From NCBI RefSeq assembly GCF_014897315.1, contig NZ_JABUYL010000011.1, positions 62,001-126,000 of the forward strand: a DNA stretch of 64,000 nt. Reading direction: 5' to 3'. Both the position numbers and the translations under genes were made by a program. The notes under the pieces were generated by a model that made no database searches, had not been told where the DNA came from, and saw only the letters and a list, made by a program, of their open reading frames with translations. The DNA comes from Proteus sp. FME41 (GTDB lineage Bacteria; Pseudomonadota; Gammaproteobacteria; Enterobacterales; Enterobacteriaceae). This document shows, piece by piece, positions 16,763 to 24,937 of the stretch. Within the stretch, counting starts at the first letter, position 1. The number at the start of each line of letters is the position of its first letter.

Positions 16763-18087
16763 TATTCTTCCGTCAATGAAGTATGGATCCTATCTAAAAC
16801 AGGTTTAAAGAGATAATTTAGTAATGAACGATCGCCTGTATTAATAAATACATCAACCGGCATTCCTGCTTTTAATTTATTTTTGTTGTCTGTAAGAAGA
16901 GTATTATCTTTAACATTAATAAACACTTGGTAATAAGGTTCTGTTGTTCTTTCATCAATAAGTCTATCTGCTGAAATTAATGTTACCTCTCCAGGAATTT
17001 TAGGTGTGGTATTTTGATTGAATGCACTAAACATCAAATCAACAGGAAGACCAAGGGTAACTTTATCAATAAGGTGAGGAGCTAAACGTGCCTCAATAAT
17101 TAATTGATGATCTTGAGGAACAACTTCCATTAATGTTTGACCTGTTCTTACAACACCACCTTGGGTAAAAACAGATAAATCCATGACTATTCCTGAAATT
17201 GGGGCGGTAATTTGCATCTTTTTCAGTTTATCTATTTCGATGATAAGTTGTTTTTCTGTTTCACTCATTTGTAATTGAACTTGATTAAGCTCAGTACGTG
17301 CTGATTGGTAAAAATTAGCATTGCGTTGCAATATTTTTTGCTCATATTCCAACTTCTGTTTTTCTAATGTACTTATTTGTCCAAATGTATCATTAAGATG
17401 GTTATTATTTTCAGCAAGCTCACGCTCAACTTCTTGATAACGATGGCGAGGAATATAGCCTTCATTGGCGAGAGTATATAAATCTTTTATTTGGCTCTGC
17501 AGGCTATTAATTTGATGTTGCTTATTTTGTGTGGATTTTTTTAAATGAATTAAGCGATTTGAAATTCCATCAATAATAGCGTTATACCCATTTATTTCAC
17601 TGTATAATTCAATGTTTTTCTCATTAAGCAATCTATTTTGAAGCAGTAATAATTTAGTTACATTCTCTAAAGGTGAATAATATTTTTCATTAGGATCTAA
17701 AACAAATTCTTTTTTTTCATTGAGTTGTGCATTAAGGCGTTGTTGAGTAAGGAGTAAATTATCGTATTGATCTGATAAAGATTTTACCAATGCCTTTGAT
17801 TGAATGGGACTTAACTGAATAAGCGTTTGTCCTTCAGTTACACTATCGCCATTTTTGACAAAAATATCAGTGATAATACCCTCAACGGAAGCTTGAACGC
17901 TTTTTTTATTACCTGAAATTGAGACATTGCCGGTGGCAGATACGCCTTTATCTAAAGGTGCAAATGCAGCCCAAAAAATAAAAATAGCTAAACCTAGAAG
18001 GATAACGGACCATCCTATTATCAAGAATTTTCTAGGATCATCTGAAATATCATTTATAAAATCGATTTCACTTTTTTCTGTGATCAT
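16762..18087 (-). CDS. zapC: ZapC, HlyD-family membrane-fusion protein
   Basis: A 441-residue periplasmic adaptor of the PrtE/HlyD type. A short cytosolic N-terminus is followed by one membrane span (about residues 23-45), a lipoyl/barrel-sandwich half (SVQASVEGIITDIFVKNGDSVTEGQTLIQL), a long coiled coil (about 95-275), the second half-motif (ITAPISGIVMDLSVFTQGGVV), and the C-terminal AGMPVDVFINTGDRSLLNYL. It links the ZapB ABC transporter to ZapD. It lies between zapB and zapD. Confidence 0.94.
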   Translation of the reverse strand: MITEKSEIDFINDISDDPRKFLIIGWSVILLGLAIFIFWAAFAPLDKGVSATGNVSISGNKKSVQASVEGIITDIFVKNGDSVTEGQTLIQLSPIQSKALVKSLSDQYDNLLLTQQRLNAQLNEKKEFVLDPNEKYYSPLENVTKLLLLQNRLLNEKNIELYSEINGYNAIIDGISNRLIHLKKSTQNKQHQINSLQSQIKDLYTLANEGYIPRHRYQEVERELAENNNHLNDTFGQISTLEKQKLEYEQKILQRNANFYQSARTELNQVQLQMSETEKQLIIEIDKLKKMQITAPISGIVMDLSVFTQGGVVRTGQTLMEVVPQDHQLIIEARLAPHLIDKVTLGLPVDLMFSAFNQNTTPKIPGEVTLISADRLIDERTTEPYYQVFINVKDNTLLTDNKNKLKAGMPVDVFINTGDRSLLNYLFKPVLDRIHTSLTEE

Positions 18088-18103
18088 AATAATTTTCTCA
18101 ATA

Positions 18104-19741
18104 TTAAGAATGGTTTTGAGTTATTGGTATACTGGTCGATGTTGGTGTGCTTTTTATTGTTGATGAATTATTTAGCTCAGCAATAACAGCTGTTGTTGAA
18201 CCAAATAATTTAGTTTGTCCATCGAAAAGAACTAAAAGTTTATTAGTTACTGAGAGCAATTGTTTTTGGTGAGTAATTAAAATAACGGTTTTTTTATTTT
18301 GTTTGAGTATTTGTATGGCTTGTATTAATGCTTTAATCCCTAAATCATCTAAATTAGAGTTTGGTTCATCTAAAACAACTAAAGTAGGGTTACCATACAA
18401 TGCACGAGCTAAAGCAATTCGTTGTCGTTGTCCACCCGATAATCCTTCACCGTGAGCACCAATAATAGTTTCATAACCGTCAGAGAAACGTAAAATCATT
18501 TCATGAACATTTGCCATTGTTGCCGCTTGGATTACTTTTTGCGGATCTATTTCTGAGAAACGAGCAATATTTTCGGCAATAGTACCGGGAAAAAGGGCAA
18601 TTTCTTGAGGCAGATATCCAATATATTGGCCAACTTCACCTTTATTCCATTGGAATATATCTGCATTATCAAGACGTATTGTGCCGGTTGCTACTTCCCA
18701 TATACCAACAATAAATTTAGCTAAAGAGGATTTACCTGAAGCACTTGGTCCAATAATACCTAATACATCACCAGGATTAAGTGAAAAATGAATATTGTTT
18801 AATAGGATCCGTTCAGTTTGAGGATATTGTGCTTGGTTAATATTAACGGTTAATTCCCCTTTTGGGGTAGGTAATGTCATCTTTTTATTTTCTTCAGGAT
18901 ACATTTTTAATAATGTTACTAACCTTTTATAGGCTTCTTTGCTGCTATCCCAGTTTTTCCATACGCCAATAACTTGCTCAATAGGCGCTAATGCGCGGCC
19001 TAATAATATTGAGCCTGCGATCATCATTCCTGGGCTAATTGTATTATCAATTGCAAGCCATCCTCCTAACCCTAGCATCAAGGATTGTAATGCCATGCGA
19101 GTCACTTTTGTGACGGCATTAACACTGGCGGCGTTATCACTTGCTTTTGTTTGTGCTTGTAAATATTTAAAATGTGCAATTTGCCACTGAGTCCGTAAAT
19201 GGCTTAACATACCCATTGCTTCAATCGGTTGAGGGTGCTCAAAATGATGTCCTTGTATAACTTGAGCTTGGTTCGCAAATTCATTTGCTTTTTTTAATGA
19301 TGTTCTAGATAAATACTCATTAAAAATAGCCAGAGTAAATAAAATTAATGCACCACATAATGCAAATAACCCCAACCATGGATTGAATAATGCGATAACA
19401 AGAAGATAAATAGGGAACCAAGGTAAATCAAAAAAGGCAAAAATAGCATGACTGGTAATAAATTGCCGGATCGTGATTAAATCATTAAATGCGAGAGAGG
19501 AATTAATATCTGATGCTTTATTTAGTTTTGCTTGATAAGCGGCAGTATAAATACGAGAATTAAGTAATAAATCTAGCTTATTACTCATTCTAATTACAAT
19601 AATACTTCTTAAATATTCCAATCCGCCCATAAAAATAAAGAGAGCTAACATGATGAGAGTTAACATCAATAAAGTCATTTCATTACCTGATGGTAAGACT
19701 CGATCATAAACTTGTAGCATATAAATAGAAGGAACTAGCAT
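18104..19741 (-). CDS. zapB: ZapB, type I secretion ABC transporter (start region out of frame)
   Basis: PrtD-type ABC exporter. Within the 545 residues readable in one frame are the transmembrane domain and an ATPase domain with Walker A GPSASGKSS, signature LSGGQRQRIALARAL and Walker B LVVLDEPNSNLD. The continuous frame begins inside the first membrane helix (MLVPSIYMLQVYDRVLP) with no ribosome binding site. A proper start (ATG 19842-19840, AGGA eight bases upstream) encodes MSVKK and then enters an A8 run that puts it out of frame, ending at codon 10. Gaining one A, or a -1 shift on A-AAA-AAA, restores a 579-residue protein with a normal PrtD-like N-terminus. The gene is phase-variable, frameshifted, or misassembled at this tract. 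Confidence 0.85.
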   Translation of the reverse strand: MLVPSIYMLQVYDRVLPSGNEMTLLMLTLIMLALFIFMGGLEYLRSIIVIRMSNKLDLLLNSRIYTAAYQAKLNKASDINSSLAFNDLITIRQFITSHAIFAFFDLPWFPIYLLVIALFNPWLGLFALCGALILFTLAIFNEYLSRTSLKKANEFANQAQVIQGHHFEHPQPIEAMGMLSHLRTQWQIAHFKYLQAQTKASDNAASVNAVTKVTRMALQSLMLGLGGWLAIDNTISPGMMIAGSILLGRALAPIEQVIGVWKNWDSSKEAYKRLVTLLKMYPEENKKMTLPTPKGELTVNINQAQYPQTERILLNNIHFSLNPGDVLGIIGPSASGKSSLAKFIVGIWEVATGTIRLDNADIFQWNKGEVGQYIGYLPQEIALFPGTIAENIARFSEIDPQKVIQAATMANVHEMILRFSDGYETIIGAHGEGLSGGQRQRIALARALYGNPTLVVLDEPNSNLDDLGIKALIQAIQILKQNKKTVILITHQKQLLSVTNKLLVLFDGQTKLFGSTTAVIAELNNSSTIKSTPTSTSIPITQNHS

Positions 19742-19826
19742 TAAAATATTTATTAATGCAGTAAATACTCCGATAGAAAGGAAAACTTTTTTCCTTTCTT
19801 TTATGATACTCGTTATTTCATTATTA

Positions 19827-19834
19827 TTTTTTTT
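19827..19834 (-). other. zapB: A8 homopolymer at the zapB start, slippery site
   Basis: Eight A on the coding strand follow ATGTCAGT. In the start-codon frame the tract reads GTA AAA AAA A, a canonical A-AAA-AAA slippery heptamer. The frame after the tract is -1 relative to the start, so nine A, transcript slippage, or ribosomal -1 shifting would each fuse the start to the transporter. Confidence 0.7.
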
Positions 19835-19974
19835 ACTGACATAGTGTTATTCCTGATTTTTTTACTGTCTGTTTTACTGCTATTTTCTATATTTCTTTCC
19901 ACTAATGTGAATTGTTCAATTTATATTTATTTAAATAAATGAATATAAAAATAAATCCACTTAGGTAAAAGAAA

Positions 19975-20000
19975 GACAGGAGAAATAAATTTCTCCTGTC
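19975..20000 (-). terminator. Attenuating hairpin between zapA and zapB
   Basis: GACAGGAGAAAT and its perfect complement (12 bp) surround two bases, and the minus-strand transcript continues TTTCTTTT. It starts 11 bases after the zapA stop and would give more zapA than exporter message, as is usual for protease/exporter operons. Confidence 0.75.
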
Positions 20001-20010
20001 GAATCAAGAT

Positions 20011-21432
20011 TTAAACAATAAAATCAGTTTCGTAATTAACCAATCCTACGATATCAATTTTGAAATCAGGGCCATAACCATAAGCGTTAATGGCAAGCTC
20101 ACTTGAGTTTGTTGAGTGATCATATTTCACTGTTGCTTCGCCTGAGCGACCAGTAAGATTATCAACAAAATTAAGGAGTTTATTGCTAAAGGTGTTTTCG
20201 ATGAGTTCTGATAGATCAATTTTATCAATGCCCGATTTGAAATCCATTATCTTATCAGCGGTTGATACAAGAGAATCTGATATTTCTTTATAGACAAAAG
20301 TATTGCTACCAGTGCCACCCCATAATGTATCTTGCCCCCCACCACCATATAGAATATCGTTACCGCCACCACCGATGAGAATATTATCAGCATCATTCCC
20401 GTAGATAATATCATTACCAGAGCCACCGATTGCATTTTCTATTGTGACACCTTGCGCAATAGAAACGTTTTTCTGTAGTCCGCCAATATCAGAGAAATGA
20501 CCCTCTCGTAAATCAATTACTTGATCTTGATAATATCCTGAGAAGTCAAATGTATCATTACCACCACTATCCCAAACTGAGAATATTAACTTATCATTAC
20601 TGCTTGTTGCGGTGTAATAATCAATTCCCGTATTTGAATTAAAACCATAAACATCATCACCTGTTCTGGTTGCTGTATTTGCGCCATAGAGATATTGCAT
20701 GGCTGAAATATCATGAAGTAGAGGAGCACCCGCATAAGCACCTTGGAAGTGCGCGCCTGTTTCATATTCATCCCAATAACTCATCACTGTGTATTGGCGA
20801 CTGTCTTCAGCGTAATCAGATTTTAAATAACCAGGTACATTTTGTCCTGCGTTATAATCACCAGGATGCATTAAACCAAGCGCATGACCAATTTCATGGA
20901 TGATGGTTAAACGTCCATAATTACCTAGTTCAGGTGTTGTATTGCCAGCATAATAATAATCACTAAACCAGGCTTGGCCTGAAACATCACGCCCATAATA
21001 ATCATGGGTATTCGGTAATGTTGCATAAGCTTGGAATTTGCCATAGGGATCAGTAATGTTCCCAAACGTAATATCTGATTTGGTATTTGGTCCTACTTCA
21101 GTAAATTTAATATTCGAGATATCAGACCATGCATCCAAAGACTGTTTTGCATGCTCTTTTTGTGCGTCATTAAATCCATAGGGATTTTTATCACCAAAGT
21201 CATTAAACTTTTTACCTGCCCAAGTAGGGAATGAATATGTCACTTCTGCCGCTTGTCCAATAACATATTTCCCGTTCCATGTGGAGTTTTCACGGGCTAT
21301 ATGCTTTCCTGCGGAATCATAATCAAAAGAAGGCAGGGTCTTTGCTGAGAAATTATAAAAAATTCCACTCTTATCTAATAAATCAGAAACATTAGATAAT
21401 CCTACTGCTTTTTTTAATAAAGAAGAACCCAT
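20011..21432 (-). CDS. zapA: ZapA-type serralysin metalloprotease
   Basis: A 473-residue secreted zinc protease of the M10B/serralysin family. It has a short N-terminal propeptide and no Sec signal peptide. The zinc site HEIGHALGLMHPG lies at about residues 179-191, the Met-turn is YTVMSYWDEYE, and RTX Gly/Asp calcium repeats (GGSGNDIIYGND, GGGGNDILYGGGG, GGTGSNTF) run from about 334 to 375. The C-terminal secretion signal ends in Asp and three hydrophobic residues (DFIV). ZapA cleaves host IgA, antimicrobial peptides and other proteins. A strong GGAGG precedes the ATG, and the exporter genes follow downstream. Confidence 0.94.
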   Translation of the reverse strand: MGSSLLKKAVGLSNVSDLLDKSGIFYNFSAKTLPSFDYDSAGKHIARENSTWNGKYVIGQAAEVTYSFPTWAGKKFNDFGDKNPYGFNDAQKEHAKQSLDAWSDISNIKFTEVGPNTKSDITFGNITDPYGKFQAYATLPNTHDYYGRDVSGQAWFSDYYYAGNTTPELGNYGRLTIIHEIGHALGLMHPGDYNAGQNVPGYLKSDYAEDSRQYTVMSYWDEYETGAHFQGAYAGAPLLHDISAMQYLYGANTATRTGDDVYGFNSNTGIDYYTATSSNDKLIFSVWDSGGNDTFDFSGYYQDQVIDLREGHFSDIGGLQKNVSIAQGVTIENAIGGSGNDIIYGNDADNILIGGGGNDILYGGGGQDTLWGGTGSNTFVYKEISDSLVSTADKIMDFKSGIDKIDLSELIENTFSNKLLNFVDNLTGRSGEATVKYDHSTNSSELAINAYGYGPDFKIDIVGLVNYETDFIV

Positions 21433-21764
21433 AATATCCTCCGGATATCAATTTTAGGTTGAATTTATTTTCATATTGAAAATAGTTTAATTATCTGGCG
21501 AGTGCCAGCGATAATAAAGATAGACATTTATAGATATTAATCCAGAGGGGGAAAATACGTTTTTAAATAATTGTGAAGTGAGGTGTGTTTTAAGTCAGAA
21601 TAATTTAATTAGGTAAATAGAATTAAAGTTATATTCCCGTGGGGAATTTCTTTTATCGTTATTGTTTTATTTTGTTATTTTATATGTTTATTTTTTTAAT
21701 ATAACTTAAAACTCACTCTATATAGTTATAAGTTATATTTTTTTTGAATTGAATTTTTATGCTA
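21433..21764. other. Intergenic region upstream of zapA
   Basis: About 330 AT-rich bases. A small CTGGC/GCCAG hairpin (21495-21508) lies in the probable zapA leader. It must contain the zapA promoter, but I cannot point to convincing -35/-10 boxes. I see no strong terminator for the upstream protease gene. Confidence 0.4.
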
Positions 21765-23378
21765 TTAAAAATTAAAAATATCTTCTAAAGTTAAATTACC
21801 AATAATATCTATAGTATGATATGTTTTTTCTGGTTTTATTTCATTTTTAATAAATATTTTAGTCATATTATTTATACTGTTGTAGTTGCTTGATAAAGAA
21901 ATTTCATCTTTATTAATTGAATTTTTTAGATTAATAATTATATTATTATTATCAGCAAAAAAAATGAAGTCTTCATCTTTATTAAAATCCATAATTTTAT
22001 TATGGTTATTATAGGTGTCATTAAGTGTAAAAATAAAAAGATCCCTTCCGTTTCCACCATTCAGTTGGTTATTTCCATTTCCAGCCCAAAGAATATCATA
22101 GCCATCAGAACCATAAAGTGTATCATTCCCTTCTCCACCACAAAGTAAGTCACCGCCTTTTCCACCATAAAGAATGTCATTACCATTATGGCCATAAATA
22201 ATATCATTGCCATCATTACCATAAAGATGGTTATCTACATTATTGCCACTGATAATATCATTTCCGCTGCCACCCAGTGCATTTTCAATGATAGAGCCAT
22301 ATGCGATAGAGATATTGCTTCGTAATCCTCCTATATCAGAAAATGCGCCTTCATTAAGTTCTATTTTTTGGTTTACGTTATATTTAGAGAAATCAAGTGT
22401 ATCAATTCCTCCAGCATCCCAAATACAACTGATCATAATATCTTCTGGTGAAGTTAAGCTATAATAATCCCTTTGTGTATTAGAATCAAAACCATAGATG
22501 GTATCATCTATTCTTGTGGTTATATTTACCCCGTAGAATTTTTGAATGACATATATATCGATTAATAATGGAGACATAGGAAAGTATCCATTAAAATCCG
22601 CATCTTCTATTTTTGGTGCGCGATATGCCATAACAGAATATTTTAAGCTATTTTCTTCTATATTTGGATTATTAGGATTGTCACGAAAGGTATGAAGTAA
22701 ACCAAGCGCATGGGCTGCTTCATGTATAAAAACGAAAGTTTCTCCATTTCCTTTTTCTAATACTTTCGATTGATTATTTATATGAGCATTTTCATTAATA
22801 TTTTTATATAAAGTAATATGAGTATCTGTTTCTATAAAATAATATTTTATATTGTCTGCTTTTTCTTTGAATAAATTAACTTTGTTTTTTTGTTCTTCAG
22901 TTATCTCGTTTTTATTGAATTTCTTTATACGTACTGTCGAAGATAAATTAATCCAAATATGGCCTCCATCACTATAATCAGTTATTTTATTTATTTCTTT
23001 ATTTTCTTTTGTTTTGTTAATGGGAAAGGTTGCGACACCACTTACTAAGTGAGATGTATCTTTTGTGATTTCATTTACATTGTTATAAGCGCCGAATTTA
23101 ATATTGGTATCATACTTATTGTCTTTTTTTATGAATTTTATATTTGTAATGTCAGACCATTGTTGTAATGTTTTCTCTGCTAAATTTTGTTGATGGTTAT
23201 TTAATGTTGTGATGGTTTTATACTCGTCACTTCTTAAAATACTCCAATTAGGGAAGCTATATGTTATTTCTGTAAAAATATCTTCTTTATTAATTTTACT
23301 CCATCGTTTTAGTGGTGATTTATTTTTAATTACATCAATAATTGTGCTTATCCCTGGTGAGATTTCATGCTTTGTCAT
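21765..23378 (-). CDS. Second serralysin-like zinc metalloprotease
   Basis: A 537-residue M10B protease related to ZapA. The zinc motif HEAAHALGLLH is near residue 219 and the Met-turn is YSVMAYRAP. A long run of RTX repeats (GGSGNDIISGNN through GGNGRDLFIF, about 368-440) contains more copies than ZapA. Between the N-terminal strands and the zinc site there is an extra Lys/Glu/Asn-rich segment of about 50 residues (around 150-205) absent in ZapA. The C-terminus ends EDIFNF instead of the usual Asp plus three hydrophobics. P. mirabilis carries several ZapE proteases beside zapA, and this may be an equivalent. AGGA lies upstream of the ATG. It would use the ZapBCD exporter. Confidence 0.85.
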   Translation of the reverse strand: MTKHEISPGISTIIDVIKNKSPLKRWSKINKEDIFTEITYSFPNWSILRSDEYKTITTLNNHQQNLAEKTLQQWSDITNIKFIKKDNKYDTNIKFGAYNNVNEITKDTSHLVSGVATFPINKTKENKEINKITDYSDGGHIWINLSSTVRIKKFNKNEITEEQKNKVNLFKEKADNIKYYFIETDTHITLYKNINENAHINNQSKVLEKGNGETFVFIHEAAHALGLLHTFRDNPNNPNIEENSLKYSVMAYRAPKIEDADFNGYFPMSPLLIDIYVIQKFYGVNITTRIDDTIYGFDSNTQRDYYSLTSPEDIMISCIWDAGGIDTLDFSKYNVNQKIELNEGAFSDIGGLRSNISIAYGSIIENALGGSGNDIISGNNVDNHLYGNDGNDIIYGHNGNDILYGGKGGDLLCGGEGNDTLYGSDGYDILWAGNGNNQLNGGNGRDLFIFTLNDTYNNHNKIMDFNKDEDFIFFADNNNIIINLKNSINKDEISLSSNYNSINNMTKIFIKNEIKPEKTYHTIDIIGNLTLEDIFNF

Positions 23379-23497
23379 TTAATATATTCCTATTAAAAAT
23401 CCATTTTTAATTTTAGATATATTATATATTACTTTATATTTTTCTTTTAAAAAAAGAAACAAGCTAATGAGTGCTAAATGTTAAATTAATCTATAAA

Positions 23498-23779
23498 TAA
23501 AAAATGATAATAAATTTTTTATCAATCGGGCATGTTGTTGAACATCAATTTGCTTCTCAATCTCTTGATGAAGTATTTTGCTATCCTTATCGAATTCGCT
23601 TATTTTTTGCCAAAAATATAACAATTTATATTAGCCCTTTGCTATACCACCAAAAAATGATTGAAACTAAATGAGTACTTTTCCAAAATATAAAAACAGA
23701 CGTTTATCCTACAAGCCATCGCTATGAAATAGTGTCTCAAGGGAGAAGCACGATGTTTTTAGAGTATTTAGTTAATTAA
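23498..23779 (+). pseudogene. Broken 3' remnant of an unidentified gene
   Basis: One frame reads about 93 residues of protein-like sequence (GHVVEHQFASQSLDEVF..., then TDVYPTSHRYEIVSQGRSTM...YLVN) ending at TAA 23777. It has no start codon, an upstream stop at 23495, and a single internal TGA at 23672. A strong terminator follows eight bases later. The tail loosely resembles the end of LysR-type regulators (YP.SHR ... FLEYLV), but that is a guess. Best read as the decayed end of a former gene. Confidence 0.4.
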
Positions 23780-23786
23780 ATCATGA

Positions 23787-23828
23787 AAAAGGCGCTGTAA
23801 TCTCAATTACAACGCCTTTTATTTTTTT
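23787..23828. terminator. Strong terminator after the gene remnant
   Basis: The stem AAAAGGCG-C-TGTAAT pairs with ATTACA-A-CGCCTTTT (14 bp, one mismatch) around a CTCA loop, with T-rich tails on both strands. Confidence 0.82.
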
Positions 23829-23853
23829 ATTGTTGTTTGTTTTTACTGCTTTA

Positions 23854-24023
23854 ACCCTGGTGAGGTTACCTGCTAGGAGACAGGTTTATTGATATAGACT
23901 AACTTTTTACTGCAAATTTCTTTTATTTACCCCATTGTGAGAAAGGTGATTCTTTTTATTTTTGGTTTAATTTAAACTGTCTTGACTAACATCTTATTGT
24001 TGTTCCATTACTTTACCCTGGTA
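23854..24023. promoter_or_regulatory. Two ACCCTGGT sites before the XRE regulator, possible operators
   Basis: ACCCTGGT occurs at 23854-23861 (within TAACC-N7-GGTTA) and at 24015-24022 (within the perfect dyad TACCCTGGTA), the second about 30 bases before the start codon. Repeated dyads in front of an HTH gene suggest autoregulation. The motif is not found before the adjacent amidohydrolase gene. Confidence 0.3.
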
Positions 24024-24052
24024 CTTTGTGCATTTGGGAGCCAATTATAGCT

Positions 24053-24937
24053 ATGCCTTACATACCTAGAGAAAAAATAGATTACCAATCCATTGGCTAT
24101 AGACTACGTGCTTATCGTATAGCCTCTTCATTAAAAGCTGAAGATGTTGCAGAAAGCTTAGGCATTTCTCGTGCTGCTGTATATCGGCTAGAAAAAGGCG
24201 AAATTGTTAAAATTGAAACACTCGATAGCCTTGCTCGATTATTAAATACTTCACTAACTAGTTTGTTGGGGATCAATACTGAATATTACTCAAGTGCAAA
24301 TGGTTTTTTCGAACGAATGCGCCAACTTGAGACTCAATCTTCACATATTTATACCCACTTCGAACCATTCTCTTATTTATTAACTTCAGATTGTTATGAC
24401 AAAACATTAGTTGAAATGCTAACGGAAGCATCACCTTTAAATCTTCTGTCTGAAAAACAACAAGAAGTTTTATCCATTTTAAAAGAGCGTAAGAAGCATC
24501 AATCCTTACATTCACCTCATATTTATAACCTTATTAGCCAGCAACAAATCGAAAAATTTCTTTATGTTGGTATGCTAGGCTCAGTTAATTTAACGAAAAC
24601 ATTACAACAAGAGAGAAGACAACGAGCAAAAAGTGAAATTCTTCATTTAATTGAAAAGCTAGAGCAAAAAAATAGTTATCTTAATATTGCAATAATTTCA
24701 GATACTATGCCGTCTCTTACTTTTCAATTATTTTATCAAGATAAAGTTCCTCTTTCTTTAGCTGTCAGCCCGTTCCGTTTAGGCGAATTTCCTAATGTCA
24801 GTACGGGCATTGCTACCGTAACTTCGTCAACTGAGGCGATATATCAATATCAGTCTCTCTTTGATAAATTATGGTTAAAAGCCACTAAAGATGATGATGC
24901 TATTAAGCTTTTAAAACAAATAGTTAGCCATTATTGA
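24053..24937 (+). CDS. XRE-family transcriptional regulator
   Basis: A 294-residue protein. An N-terminal helix-turn-helix (about residues 10-65: IGYRLRAYRIASSLKAEDVAESLGISRAAVYRLEKGE) is followed by a long C-terminal ligand-sensing region without Cys or an obvious known fold. ATG 24053 is preferred; an earlier in-frame TTG (24026) adds nine poorly fitting residues. The gene converges on and overlaps (7 bases) the amidohydrolase gene, so it may control that pathway, but this is only positional inference. Confidence 0.85.
   Translation: MPYIPREKIDYQSIGYRLRAYRIASSLKAEDVAESLGISRAAVYRLEKGEIVKIETLDSLARLLNTSLTSLLGINTEYYSSANGFFERMRQLETQSSHIYTHFEPFSYLLTSDCYDKTLVEMLTEASPLNLLSEKQQEVLSILKERKKHQSLHSPHIYNLISQQQIEKFLYVGMLGSVNLTKTLQQERRQRAKSEILHLIEKLEQKNSYLNIAIISDTMPSLTFQLFYQDKVPLSLAVSPFRLGEFPNVSTGIATVTSSTEAIYQYQSLFDKLWLKATKDDDAIKLLKQIVSHY

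Noticed and set aside
19775..19799. 11-bp perfect inverted repeat (AGAAAGGAAAA/TTTTCCTTTCT) as the stimulator of zapB frameshifting
   Set aside because: It begins 28 bases after the slippery tract, too far for the usual 5-9 base spacing. It may be chance in purine-rich coding DNA.
23505..23621. 38-codon ORF starting at ATG 23505
   Set aside because: A different frame over the gene remnant; hydrophobic noise and no Shine-Dalgarno.
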